Shown: positions 35,185 to 43,958 of the stretch, in pieces | Numbering within the stretch: position 1 is the stretch's first letter | Layout: each line of letters begins with the position of its first letter | From: Candidatus Calescibacterium sp. | GTDB taxonomy: Bacteria; DRYD01 | Reading direction: 5' to 3' | NCBI GenBank assembly: GCA_025057615.1 | Contig: JANXBF010000009.1 | Location: 1 to 45,771 of the forward strand | Length of the DNA stretch: 45,771 bases | Program-made: the position numbers and the translations under genes | Notes under the pieces: model-generated | The model's input: the letters and a program-made list of their open reading frames with translations, nothing else | What the model was told of the DNA's origin: nothing | Database searches by the model: none

Positions 35185-35581
35185 CCAACACAACCCTGCA
35201 AAAATAGTTATCCAAATCCACTTCAAAATTATGATAAGTGGGAGATTTTATATAAGAAACAAACCTTCTTAATTTAACTGCCTCAGTAACAAAAATGGCA
35301 GTATTTTGAATAATATTTAAATCCTTAACTTTACAAACCATTAACCTTTTTACTTCAACAAAATATATATACTTATTTATGAAATTAAAGACTAATTCTT
35401 GTGGATTATCAAAAAATAACTTAAATTCAAAATCACGAAATCTTTTCATCTTAAAATCATCATTTTTTGAAACAAATATCTCCCATAAAGCAGCTAAAAT
35501 ATCGTTAAAAAATCCTATCAAGCTATCACTTTTGATACTCAACATAATATCCGCTGTATGATCCTCAAACCTATAAGGCAT
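35177..35581 (-). CDS. archease family protein
   Basis: 134 residues. N-terminal PYRFEDHTADIMLSIKSDSLIGFFNDILAALWEIF matches archease ('HTADI.l...g.sl.elf..a..am'), and the end HNFEVDLDNYFCRVVLDV matches its C terminus. Archease activates the RNA ligase RtcB (GTP-dependent guanylylation) in archaea, eukaryotes and some bacteria. rtcB is not in the window. The sequence between the ends is divergent. Its start shares a base with the permease stop and its end overlaps manC. Confidence 0.82.
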   Translation of the reverse strand: MPYRFEDHTADIMLSIKSDSLIGFFNDILAALWEIFVSKNDDFKMKRFRDFEFKLFFDNPQELVFNFINKYIYFVEVKRLMVCKVKDLNIIQNTAIFVTEAVKLRRFVSYIKSPTYHNFEVDLDNYFCRVVLDV

Positions 35582-37083
35582 TATTCTTTCTTGGCCAACC
35601 TACTGTGCTTATATCCATACAAGAAATATATAGAAACACCTATAATTGTCCAAATCGCTAATCTAAACCATGTATCAAGAGGTAAGAAAACCATTTGCAA
35701 TACACAAGCTAAAGCACCCAGAGGAGCTAAAACAAAAACAAGTGGCATTTTAAATGGTCTATTCAGTTCTGGCCTTTTAATCCTCAATACAGCAACAGCA
35801 ACGCAAACAATACTAAAAGCTAATAAAGTCCCTATAGAAACCAACTCTCCTAGAATATTTATTGGGAAAATCGCAGCTATAAACATTGCAGCAACTGTAA
35901 CCACAATAGTTGAAATATATGGAGTTTTAAATCTGCTATGAATCTTTGAAAACGATTCAGGTAACAATCCATCTCTTGCCATAGCAAAGAAAATCCTAGT
36001 CTGACCTAACAAAGTCATTAAAATAACCGAAGTCAAACCAGCTATAGCACCCAGCTTTACAACCAACATCAACCAACCGAATTGCGGTCCCATCGCATTA
36101 ACAGCAACAGCTATGGGAGCAGGAACATGTAATTTGCTATAGTGCACAACACCAGTCAATACCAAAGAAACAGCTATGTAAAGTAAAGTCGCAATAAATA
36201 GGGAACCAAGAATACCAATGGGAACATCCCGCTGAGGATTCTTTGCTTCCTGAGCAGCAGTCGATACAGCATCAAACCCTATATAAGCAAAAAATACAAC
36301 TCCTGCAGCTCTGAGAACACCCGACCAACCATACTCACCAAAATTTCCAGAAGAAGGAGGAATAAAAGGATCCCAATTGGCAACATCAATATTACCAAAA
36401 CCAATAACAACAAATAATAACAAAACAAATGTTTTCAATATTACAATAATATTATTAACTATAGCAGATTCACTTATACCAATCAAAAGTATTAATCCCA
36501 CTACAAACACAATCAAAACTGCAGGTAAATTTATATAACTACCAGTAAAATGTAATCCCAGATACTTTTCAATAAAAGATAAATCTTTTCCAGACTCAAT
36601 AATTTTTCTTTTTTCTTCACTACTCAATATATCCAGTGGAGCATTGGTTAAAACCGGAGATATGTGTATACCAAATTGTTTAAGCAAATCAACTACATAG
36701 CCAGACCAACCGACAGCCACCGTCGCCCCAGCTATTAGATACTCAAGAACCAAGTTCCAAGCTATAAACCAAGCCCAAAATTCACCAAGAGTAGCATAAG
36801 AATAAGTATAGGCACTACCCGCAACAGGAACCATGGCTGCAAATTCGGCATAAGCCAACCCAGCCAAAGCACAAGCAATACCAGAAATTATAAACGATAT
36901 TGCTACAGCAGGACCAGCATATGAAGCAGCAGCATGTCCAGTTATCACAAATATCCCAGCACCTATTATTGCACCCAACCCCAACGAAATCAGAGCAATC
37001 GGCCCCAAAGCTCTCTTTAATTGAGGTCCCTCTTCTAAATCCTTCAGAAACTCTTCAACCCTCTTAGTCCGAAACAAATTCAT
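35581..37083 (-). CDS. APC-superfamily amino acid permease
   Basis: About 500 residues, with 12 predicted membrane helices. The first carries the APC motif LISLGLGAIIGAGIFVITGHAAASYAGPAVAISFIISG; GLAYAEFAAMVPVAGSAYTYSY and FFAYIGFDAVSTAAQEAKNPQRDVP are typical of the cationic-amino-acid-transporter (YfnA-like) subfamily. ATG 37083 has GGGGGG at good spacing, inside the end of rbfA; the longer frame to 37125 lies in rbfA. Likely imports an amino acid; proline-degrading enzymes in the window make catabolic use plausible. Confidence 0.92.
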   Translation of the reverse strand: MNLFRTKRVEEFLKDLEEGPQLKRALGPIALISLGLGAIIGAGIFVITGHAAASYAGPAVAISFIISGIACALAGLAYAEFAAMVPVAGSAYTYSYATLGEFWAWFIAWNLVLEYLIAGATVAVGWSGYVVDLLKQFGIHISPVLTNAPLDILSSEEKRKIIESGKDLSFIEKYLGLHFTGSYINLPAVLIVFVVGLILLIGISESAIVNNIIVILKTFVLLLFVVIGFGNIDVANWDPFIPPSSGNFGEYGWSGVLRAAGVVFFAYIGFDAVSTAAQEAKNPQRDVPIGILGSLFIATLLYIAVSLVLTGVVHYSKLHVPAPIAVAVNAMGPQFGWLMLVVKLGAIAGLTSVILMTLLGQTRIFFAMARDGLLPESFSKIHSRFKTPYISTIVVTVAAMFIAAIFPINILGELVSIGTLLAFSIVCVAVAVLRIKRPELNRPFKMPLVFVLAPLGALACVLQMVFLPLDTWFRLAIWTIIGVSIYFLYGYKHSRLAKKE

Positions 37084-37372
37084 GATATCCCCCCCTATCA
37101 TATTCAAATACGAACTCAGGAACACTCTTAATTTTCAACAATCTGAACAGATCAGTCCTTATCCTATTAGAATTCCTATTCAAAAAATCCTCCATATCAT
37201 TGCATTTATCATTGCTATCTAAACAACTAAATAAAAATTTAGCTTTCTTCAAATCTGAAGATAATAAAACCCTATTTATTTGAATATTATGCAAATTCAT
37301 TCTACTATGAAGATAAACACTTATTTCTCTCTGCAATAACTTACGTATTTTTTCTATCCTTTCAACCTTCAT
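37064..37372 (-). CDS. rbfA: ribosome-binding factor A
   Basis: 102 residues with the RbfA KH-type pattern: start VERIEKIRKLLQREISVYLHSRM, strand INRVLLSSDLKKAKFLFSCLD, helix LNRNSNRIRTDLFRLLKIKSVPEFVFEYDRG. It helps late 16S rRNA 5' end maturation in the 30S subunit. Usually next to infB/nusA; here it is detached, overlapping the roadblock-like gene by 4 bp (ATGA) and the permease by 20 bp. Confidence 0.9.
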   Translation of the reverse strand: MKVERIEKIRKLLQREISVYLHSRMNLHNIQINRVLLSSDLKKAKFLFSCLDSNDKCNDMEDFLNRNSNRIRTDLFRLLKIKSVPEFVFEYDRGGYHEFVSD

Positions 37373-37740
37373 TTGTTTTCAGATTTTATCTTATCTATTA
37401 TCTTCCCCAAATATTCAGCATTTTTACCGACAAACTTGACAATAAAATAGTTTGGTTTAAATAAAATAACAAGTATCCTATTGTTATCCTGATAATCATC
37501 AGCTATAATTGAAAAATCATTGGTATTAAAGATAATTGTTATGAGATCCGACTTTGACTTTGTTGCTTCATAAGCCTTAAGAGATTTAGAAACAGCTCTA
37601 CTTATCTCCTCAACTTCATTCAAATTCATCTGTTTTTTCAAGGAATACTCAATTGGTACTTCTTTTTCTCTATCAACTATAAATATCCCTAATATATCTT
37701 CAGAAGTTTCCAAAAATTTACTCATTAATTCCGAGTACAT
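37369..37740 (-). CDS. roadblock/LC7-like small protein
   Basis: 123 residues with the alpha-beta pattern of roadblock/LC7 domains: a helix (YSELMSKFLETSEDILGIFIVDRE), a long helix (VEEISRAVSKSLKAYEATKSKSD), paired strands (LITIIFNTNDFSIIADDY, RILVILFKPNYFIVKFVG), and a final helix. Bacterial roadblock proteins often regulate small GTPases of the MglA kind; no such GTPase is encoded here. It has a GGAGG site 6-7 bases before ATG and lies just upstream of rbfA. Assignment is by pattern. Confidence 0.5.
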   Translation of the reverse strand: MYSELMSKFLETSEDILGIFIVDREKEVPIEYSLKKQMNLNEVEEISRAVSKSLKAYEATKSKSDLITIIFNTNDFSIIADDYQDNNRILVILFKPNYFIVKFVGKNAEYLGKIIDKIKSENK

Positions 37741-37781
37741 AATGATACCTCCTTAATAAAGTCTTCAAAAAGTATTTCTTC

Positions 37782-37804
37782 AAAAAAAAAGCTTTTCCTT
37801 TTTT
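37782..37804 (-). terminator. possible terminator after the PepSY-type gene
   Basis: On the minus strand AAAAAAG, a 6-base loop and CTTTTTT followed by further T's form a short stem with a T tract. It overlaps the stop codon of the PepSY-type gene at 37803. The stem is nearly all A/T, so strength is uncertain. Confidence 0.4.
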
Positions 37805-38078
37805 ATTTTTTGCCGCCTTTTTTCAATTGAATATCAACAAAAAGAATAATCCCAGTTACAGATAGTCCAATCAGAACCAAACCAACAATAATAGCCCAAT
37901 ACTTCAAAATTCCCCATTCATAAGTGTGAATAGTGAAAGCAATGTCCTTGATCTCCTTAGGAATATCTTTCCTGAAAACAAGAATTATACCAGTAATAGA
38001 AGTTGCTATAAAAAACAAAGAAAATATAAATCCAAACCAAGAATGCAGCGTTCTAACTAATCTAATAAAACCACTCAT
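37803..38078 (-). CDS. small PepSY-associated membrane protein
   Basis: 91 residues with two membrane helices (about 12-35 and 57-80). The N-terminal motif RLVRTLHSWFGFIFSLFFIATSITGIILVFRKD is that of PepSY-associated TM proteins (iron-reductase-like, His in the first helix); a second His lies in the loop (IHTYEWG). The basic tail KKGGKK is cytosolic. Too short for a complete PepSY protein, so probably a two-helix membrane partner. It is 7 bp after the CPBP protease gene. Confidence 0.65.
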   Translation of the reverse strand: MSGFIRLVRTLHSWFGFIFSLFFIATSITGIILVFRKDIPKEIKDIAFTIHTYEWGILKYWAIIVGLVLIGLSVTGIILFVDIQLKKGGKK

Positions 38079-38085
38079 AAATTAA

Positions 38086-39090
38086 TTAATCTATATAAAC
38101 CCAGAAAATCATAGATAAGAAATTGTAAAAAGAATGTAAAATATAAGTATAAATAATATCTCTCTTAATCAAATATACAAAACTCAAAAAAACACCCATA
38201 AAAAAAATGAGAATGGTATTGATAATACTTTCGAAATGAACCAAAGCAAAAATCAAAGATGAAAAAAATACAACCAACCACCTGTTGAAAAAATTTAATA
38301 AATAATCCATCAAATACTTACGAAACATCAGTTCTTCAACCAACGGAACAAAAAAAACAATACCCAAAAAACCAAATACCAATTCATATATTCCCGCATA
38401 TTTAATGTAAATCACCAATAATCCTAAATTCCTATAATCTATATCCCCTAAAACAAAAAAATAAACAATAGTCAAAATAAACATTATAAGAGTACAACAA
38501 AAAAGCAAAATCAAAACAATATAATCCTTTTTAAACAAAAAAAATAAATTATTTAAAAAACTAAACAAATCTATTCTATTGTACTTATGTAAAATACCCA
38601 AAACTATTAAAGGAGCACCAATAACAACACTAAACAAAAGAATAATCTTTGCAATCATAATCTCATACATTAAATTATCATTTACAAAAGTAGATAGCAA
38701 CGAAAAAATGACATTAATACCCAAAAACTGCAAAAAAATTTGCATGAAATAATATCCAAAAAATAAAAAATAAAAATTCATATAATTATAACTAACTTCC
38801 TTTTTATTATTTGTCCTAATAACCAAATAGAGAGAAATCAATATAAAAATCAACACAAAATATCCAAAAATAACCTTATCCTGCTGATTATCAAAATTGC
38901 TAACCTCATAAAAATCTATAAGTCTATGCTTATCTGTAAGTATAAGATAAACATCATCCGAATTACTTTCTTTAACATCAAAATTTGCAAAATTATTCAA
39001 AAAATAAAAGAACACAACAAAAAATAAAAATAGAATAAAGAGAATAACCTCTGAAAATCTATAAATACTCTTTTGCTTGATAAAAAACAT
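38086..39090 (-). CDS. CPBP-family intramembrane metalloprotease (Abi/Rce1-like)
   Basis: 334 residues with about eight membrane helices. The C-terminal third holds the CPBP motifs: EELMFRKYL (EExxxR), SSLIFALVHFES (FxxxH) and ILHSFYNF (HxxxN/B). Prokaryotic relatives cut membrane peptides or act in bacteriocin immunity; the N-terminal 200 residues are unrelated. ATG 39090 is within the preceding gt9 gene, and a TTG at 39105 would extend it by five residues; neither has a good Shine-Dalgarno, suggesting coupled translation. Confidence 0.85.
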   Translation of the reverse strand: MFFIKQKSIYRFSEVILFILFLFFVVFFYFLNNFANFDVKESNSDDVYLILTDKHRLIDFYEVSNFDNQQDKVIFGYFVLIFILISLYLVIRTNNKKEVSYNYMNFYFLFFGYYFMQIFLQFLGINVIFSLLSTFVNDNLMYEIMIAKIILLFSVVIGAPLIVLGILHKYNRIDLFSFLNNLFFLFKKDYIVLILLFCCTLIMFILTIVYFFVLGDIDYRNLGLLVIYIKYAGIYELVFGFLGIVFFVPLVEELMFRKYLMDYLLNFFNRWLVVFFSSLIFALVHFESIINTILIFFMGVFLSFVYLIKRDIIYTYILHSFYNFLSMIFWVYID

Positions 39091-40105
39091 ACTTAGCAAA
39101 CTCAATAGGATTTGTCAATTCAAAATCCAGATCACCAACATGTTCATCATTAAATATATCCAATTTAACTATTTTTTTATTATCTGACAGTGGTGCCCAC
39201 CTTTTTGTATCAAAATCAAAATATCTATTAGTAAAAATAGCAACAACACTGGTATTAAATGCAGAAGCCATATGAAGTATACCACTATCAAAACATATAA
39301 CACATTTACAGTTTTTTATCAGACCCATCAATTCAATAATATTTGGGTTCAAAGCAAATTCAAATTCTTGCTTCCTTCTGGAAACAAATCCAACCTTCAA
39401 ATTTTCTCCTACCTCCCTCTTACATTCACTAAAAATTGTATTTACAAAGACTCTAATCCAATTCTTGCCAGCATTATCCCCAAAAAATAGCTCTTTATCA
39501 AAAACTAATAAGTCATACCTGTCAAAAGGAATATCAGGCAAAAAAATTTCAGGTCTGTAACTAACCAAATCACCTAACTCTAAATCAAAATCCAACCTAA
39601 CAACATCCAAATTCTGAAATATCTCATGTCTGACATTGCTATAATCATCGATAACACTTTTATCAATATTATCAACATAGTGTATAAAATCCCTTGAGAA
39701 AAATGATCTATTAAATCTCGTAGCATAAAAATACGTATATTTCCTGTTTGCTCTTAAACTTTTTCCTAACAAATAACTAACAGTTGTAGGACTGAAAATA
39801 AAAACTTTCTCAAACCTATACTTTTTCTTGTTTTTCCAAAAAATAACCCTCAAATAGTTATAAATATCAATAAATACAGAAAATCCACTGGCTTTCCCAT
39901 AATAAAGATTAATTGGTAAAATTTCTATTATGTCAAAATATGGATGTATTATCTCAGAATTATATAAAAACAACTGAGAATTATATTCATTTAAAATAGC
40001 AACAATTTTATAATCAGAATACTTCTTTCTTATCATTTTAATAGCCGGTAAAGTTAGAATAGTATCACCAATTCTATCCAGTCTTACTACTCCAATGTAC
40101 TTCAT
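39059..40105 (-). CDS. glycosyltransferase family 9 (heptosyltransferase-like)
   Basis: 348 residues. N-terminal IGVVRLDRIGDTILTLPAIKMIRKKYSDYKIVAI is the GT9 signature (D-x-I-G-D). The C-terminal half carries the nucleotide-sugar site with IKNCKCVICFDSGILHMASAFNTSVVAIF and RWAPLS. GT9 enzymes move ADP-heptose or a related sugar onto lipopolysaccharide core; the donor cannot be told here. ATGA overlap with the preceding PolX-like gene, and 32-47 bp overlap with the protease gene. With manC it supports synthesis of a surface glycan. Confidence 0.9.
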   Translation of the reverse strand: MKYIGVVRLDRIGDTILTLPAIKMIRKKYSDYKIVAILNEYNSQLFLYNSEIIHPYFDIIEILPINLYYGKASGFSVFIDIYNYLRVIFWKNKKKYRFEKVFIFSPTTVSYLLGKSLRANRKYTYFYATRFNRSFFSRDFIHYVDNIDKSVIDDYSNVRHEIFQNLDVVRLDFDLELGDLVSYRPEIFLPDIPFDRYDLLVFDKELFFGDNAGKNWIRVFVNTIFSECKREVGENLKVGFVSRRKQEFEFALNPNIIELMGLIKNCKCVICFDSGILHMASAFNTSVVAIFTNRYFDFDTKRWAPLSDNKKIVKLDIFNDEHVGDLDFELTNPIEFAKYVFYQAKEYL

Positions 40106-41835
40106 AAATTATGGATTATTTTTTTTACTTCTTCTGCTTTTTTTGAATTAAGTACATTGTCTTTTTTGCACCACGCTTTCCTGGCCCACTTAACCCCATA
40201 ATTAATGTAATTCATCTGATTCAAACTATGGGCATCAGTATTTATAACAACATTTAGCTCCCTATTCCTCAAAAATCTATAACTTATGATCAAAGAATAA
40301 TCCAAGTCCAATCTATCCAAATGACAATTTATCTCCACATACTTACCATTATTGTTAACATAATCAAATATTTCAAACATTTTTTCTTGTGAAATAAGTA
40401 TGGGATTCCTTACACCCAAAACTCGTGCAGTCGGATGACAAAATACCAATCCCTTACTTTTACCCAAGGAATTTAATACCCTCCTATAATTCATTTGCTC
40501 AGACAAATTGAAATCAGAATGAATTGATAGGTTAATATAATCAATCTTTTCTATCAAATTTTTTGACTTTTCATTACTATCCGAAAAAAGATCACCATTT
40601 GGACCTATGTTTTCCTCAACACCCCAAAAAACAACTAAATCACAAAATTCTAAATTCCCATATTCATCAATCTTATCAACCAAATAATCCACATGATCAG
40701 ATATACCAATATATTCATATCCCTTTAACTTAGCAAAACTAATAATTTCATTAACAGAGTTCTTACCATCAGAAAAAGTTGTATGTATATGCAAATCACC
40801 TTTTATATCTTCTATACTTATCAAATCTTTAAAATCATTATCTTTAGCTATTTTAAAAATACCCGGATAGTCAATCAATTCAACAGGAATAGGATTTATT
40901 CCCAAATAACAATAAAAATCATCCAAATTAGAAAAATAATTTCTGAATTTAGATAAAAGTTTCTTAACATCTTCCTCAATCAAAGAAAAGATAATTCCCT
41001 TTTCATCCTTAAATTCAGAAAAACTCAAATATCTACCAGAAAACAAATAATACAAATTGAAAATAACATGGTCTTTCGAAAATACGAAAACTATTGGAAC
41101 TTTACAAAATGAAATCCAGAAAGTAAAAATACTATAATCCCCAAACCATTCAATTTCATACTTAAGTATATACAATTCCAATTTTTTCAGAGTTTCAAAT
41201 GTCCACTTTAAAGGATCATCAATATTAAAAGGAAAAATAAAACAAATGTTCTCTATAAACTTGTCAAATCTTGCAATAGAACCACTTTCAAAAAATTCCA
41301 CCCCCTTTTCTTCTAACTCACTTTTAATCAATTCATAAACTAGGTAAACTTCATGAAAAAAACCAATACCATAATAACTCTTGATAAAAAAATCAATATA
41401 CTCCCCTATTTTTTGCCTGAATATCCGATAATCAATGACAACACCATACTCAGCAAGTAACCTGTAAAAATTGATGTAAAATCTTTCATCTTGACTCAAA
41501 AAATATAGATCCCTAATACAAAACAATTTATAATCCAACCTATCAAAATCAATACTCAAAGAATAATTAAACACTTTAGAAATAAACCAATAAAGCAACC
41601 TTTCCTTGAATTTAAGTATACCGCCAAAATTATTTATTTCCTCAAATTTGGATAAAATATTTTTATCAAAAAATCTCGAATTATAATCAAGCTTCCCAAG
41701 CTTAATGCTTTCAAAAATTTGATCCCTTATAAAAGACAGTTTTCTTTTGTAATACTTTATTTTATTCAAATTTGAATTCTCCGACATATAGATAAGAAAA
41801 GTATAACTATCAAAAGCTTCTAAAGCATTCAACAT
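40102..41835 (-). CDS. PolX-like protein: degenerate DNA polymerase beta region fused to an intact PHP domain
   Basis: 577 residues with the PolX layout. Residues 1-110 follow the 8-kDa/HhH part (ALEAFDSYTFLIYMSENSNLNKIKYYKRKLSFI). The palm at about 184-198 reads GSIARFDKFIENICFIF where active PolX has GS.RR...DIDLL, so the metal-binding Asp pair is missing. Residues 343-577 are a PHP phosphoesterase with all usual metal ligands: GDLHIHTTFSDG, GISDH, GVEENIG, SIHSDF, FCHPTAR, NTDAHS. PHP in bacterial PolX is a 3'-5' exonuclease or AP-endonuclease-like activity. So this is probably a nuclease derived from PolX. It lies directly after ftsW and overlaps the GT9 gene. Confidence 0.85.
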   Translation of the reverse strand: MLNALEAFDSYTFLIYMSENSNLNKIKYYKRKLSFIRDQIFESIKLGKLDYNSRFFDKNILSKFEEINNFGGILKFKERLLYWFISKVFNYSLSIDFDRLDYKLFCIRDLYFLSQDERFYINFYRLLAEYGVVIDYRIFRQKIGEYIDFFIKSYYGIGFFHEVYLVYELIKSELEEKGVEFFESGSIARFDKFIENICFIFPFNIDDPLKWTFETLKKLELYILKYEIEWFGDYSIFTFWISFCKVPIVFVFSKDHVIFNLYYLFSGRYLSFSEFKDEKGIIFSLIEEDVKKLLSKFRNYFSNLDDFYCYLGINPIPVELIDYPGIFKIAKDNDFKDLISIEDIKGDLHIHTTFSDGKNSVNEIISFAKLKGYEYIGISDHVDYLVDKIDEYGNLEFCDLVVFWGVEENIGPNGDLFSDSNEKSKNLIEKIDYINLSIHSDFNLSEQMNYRRVLNSLGKSKGLVFCHPTARVLGVRNPILISQEKMFEIFDYVNNNGKYVEINCHLDRLDLDYSLIISYRFLRNRELNVVINTDAHSLNQMNYINYGVKWARKAWCKKDNVLNSKKAEEVKKIIHNL

Positions 41836-42942
41836 TTACACACTCTTTTGAAACACTATTTTGTTATGAACATCAATTTTTTTTACTTCATACGGCTTAT
41901 TGATTATACTTACTATAATACCAAGAGCTATCCAATTGACAATTAGAGAAGTACCACCATAGCTTACAAAGGGTAGAGTAACACCAGTAGCAGGCAACAA
42001 TGATAAAGTAACTGAAATATTTATAACAGCATTGACAAAAATCATAAACCCTAATCCAAACAGTACTAACCTATAAAAAACATTATTAACTCTTAAAGCT
42101 TTATAAACAACAAATGTAAAAAATAAAACAAATATAATCAAAATAATGATATTTCCAACCAACCCGAGTTCCTCACCAATCACAGCATATATGAAATCCG
42201 TATGTTTTTCAGGTAAATAATAATTCTTCTGAAAACTATTACCAAATCCGACACCCCATATATGACCTCTACCATGGGCTATCAAACTCTGAATTATATT
42301 ATACCCATAACCCAGCGGATCTTTCCAAGGATCAATAAAAGCCAATATCCTCTTAACTCTGTAACTCTTAGTAAATAAAAGCACCCAAAAACCAATGAAA
42401 GAAAAAACAGCAAGAGGTAAAAAATGCCACAACGGAGTACCACCAACAAACATTATAGTTAAAAATAGTAAAGCAACAATAGAAGCGTTACCCAAATCAG
42501 GTTCCAAATTTATAAGAATAGCAAAAATCAACATTAACAAAAACGGAGGAACAAAACCTTTCTTAAAATCTTCAACAACATTCATCCTATTAGAAATAAA
42601 ATAAGCTGTATATAATACAATTGTTAGCTTAGCAAACTCCGAAGGCTGAATGTTAACAGGCCCTATGCCTAACCAAGCTCTTGAACCGTTAACCTCAACA
42701 CCTAAAGGAGTTAAAACCAAAACCAATAATAAAATATTTATAACAACAATGGGAACCAAATAATGCTTTATATTTTCAATATCCATCCTATAAACAACAA
42801 AAAACATGATTATACCAACAGAAAGAGCAACTACCTGTTTTAAAACCAATGATAAATCAAATGTAGCAGAATATACCATAGCAACACCAAACAAAGACAA
42901 AAGAAAAAATATAAAAAATATATATTTACTTACAGTATTCAA
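41836..42942 (-). CDS. ftsW: FtsW/RodA/SpoVE-family peptidoglycan glycosyltransferase (FtsW-like)
   Basis: 368 residues, ten membrane helices. Typical SEDS motifs: NGSRAWLGIGPVNIQPSEFAKL, INLEPDLGNASIV, RILAFIDPWKDPLGYGYNIIQSLIAHGRGHIWGVGFGNSFQKNYYLPEKHTDFIYAVIGEELG, and LPATGVTLPFVSYGGTSL. It polymerises glycan strands during division with a class B PBP. FtsW is preferred over RodA from the 'LPEKHTDFIYAVIGEELG' stretch. TTG start without Shine-Dalgarno, 2 bp after the prs stop. No mur or fts neighbours, so this is a displaced cell-division gene. Confidence 0.92.
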   Translation of the reverse strand: MNTVSKYIFFIFFLLSLFGVAMVYSATFDLSLVLKQVVALSVGIIMFFVVYRMDIENIKHYLVPIVVINILLLVLVLTPLGVEVNGSRAWLGIGPVNIQPSEFAKLTIVLYTAYFISNRMNVVEDFKKGFVPPFLLMLIFAILINLEPDLGNASIVALLFLTIMFVGGTPLWHFLPLAVFSFIGFWVLLFTKSYRVKRILAFIDPWKDPLGYGYNIIQSLIAHGRGHIWGVGFGNSFQKNYYLPEKHTDFIYAVIGEELGLVGNIIILIIFVLFFTFVVYKALRVNNVFYRLVLFGLGFMIFVNAVINISVTLSLLPATGVTLPFVSYGGTSLIVNWIALGIIVSIINKPYEVKKIDVHNKIVFQKSV

Positions 42943-42944
42943 TT

Positions 42945-43931
42945 TTAATCAAAAAGCTCACTTATTGATTTTTTCAGATATATCCTTTTTATAACCTCTG
43001 ATATAAGACCTGATACTGAAGCAACAACTATTTTTCGATTTGTCTTTCTTACAGGTATAGTATCAGTTACAAATATCTTCTCTATAGGAGAATCGTCAAT
43101 CAATTCTACGGCATTGGAGGAGAAAACAGGATGTACAGCCATAGCGTATATTTTATTAGCACCCATGTTTTTCAGTTTCTCAGCAGCACGAACCAAGGTC
43201 TTAGCAGTGGATACCATATCATCAACTATTATCACATTTTTATTTTCTATTTCCCCGACAACCTCCATAGATTCAACTTCTTCTATGTCTGGTCTCCTCT
43301 TAAACATAACGGCAATTGGTAACCCCATTTTTTCAGAATACATCCGTGCTCTTATAACACTTCCAGCATCAGGAGCAAGTATAACAAAGTCATCTTTGTC
43401 AATCTTACCTATATTCTCAAAAAAAGCATTGACAAGAATAGTGTAAGCATAAAGATTATCAACAGGTATATCAAAGAATCCTTGTATAGCAGGCGCATGT
43501 AAATCTATGGTAACAACTCTATTGGCACCAGCAACATTAATCAAATTGGCCACAAGCTTGGCTGTTATTGGCTCTCTCCCCGATATCTTCTTTTCTTGCT
43601 TGGCATATCCAAAATAAGGTATAATAGCCGTTATACTGCTTGCAGATGCTCTTTTAATAGCATCTATTATTATAAGCAATTCCATTAGATTATCATTAAC
43701 CGGTGGACAAGTGGATTGGATTATAAAAACCTCTTTACCTCTGACATTTTCCAAAATTTTCACCCTTATCTCCCCATCAGAAAACTTCGAAATTATACTA
43801 TTAGCAAGTGGTATATCCAAATTATCAGATATTCTTTTAGAGAGTTCTGAATTAGAATTTCCGCCGATTAAAACAAGCCTATTGAACAAAGAGGGATAAT
43901 CAATTTTACCCTCAGTCTCTGAAGTAATCAT
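42945..43931 (-). CDS. prs: ribose-phosphate pyrophosphokinase
   Basis: 328 residues. It makes PRPP from ribose-5-phosphate and ATP for nucleotide, His and Trp synthesis. Motifs: SKFSDGEIRVKILENVRGKEVFIIQST, PYFGYAKQEKKISGREPITAKLVANLI, VVTIDLHAPAIQGFFDIPVDNL, APDAGSVIRAR, and the PRPP loop VIIVDDMVSTAKTL. The usual YARQDRK is YAKQEKK. GGGGGG precedes ATG. Next to ftsW on one side and the semialdehyde dehydrogenase on the other. Confidence 0.96.
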   Translation of the reverse strand: MITSETEGKIDYPSLFNRLVLIGGNSNSELSKRISDNLDIPLANSIISKFSDGEIRVKILENVRGKEVFIIQSTCPPVNDNLMELLIIIDAIKRASASSITAIIPYFGYAKQEKKISGREPITAKLVANLINVAGANRVVTIDLHAPAIQGFFDIPVDNLYAYTILVNAFFENIGKIDKDDFVILAPDAGSVIRARMYSEKMGLPIAVMFKRRPDIEEVESMEVVGEIENKNVIIVDDMVSTAKTLVRAAEKLKNMGANKIYAMAVHPVFSSNAVELIDDSPIEKIFVTDTIPVRKTNRKIVVASVSGLISEVIKRIYLKKSISELFD

Positions 43932-43958
43932 AAATTAACCCCCCTACCGTTTTACTAT

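Noticed and set aside
35185-35226. Longer start for the GDP-mannose enzyme
   Set aside because: The extra 14 residues lie in the archease gene, and the nucleotide-binding LAGGFGTRL should be near the N terminus.
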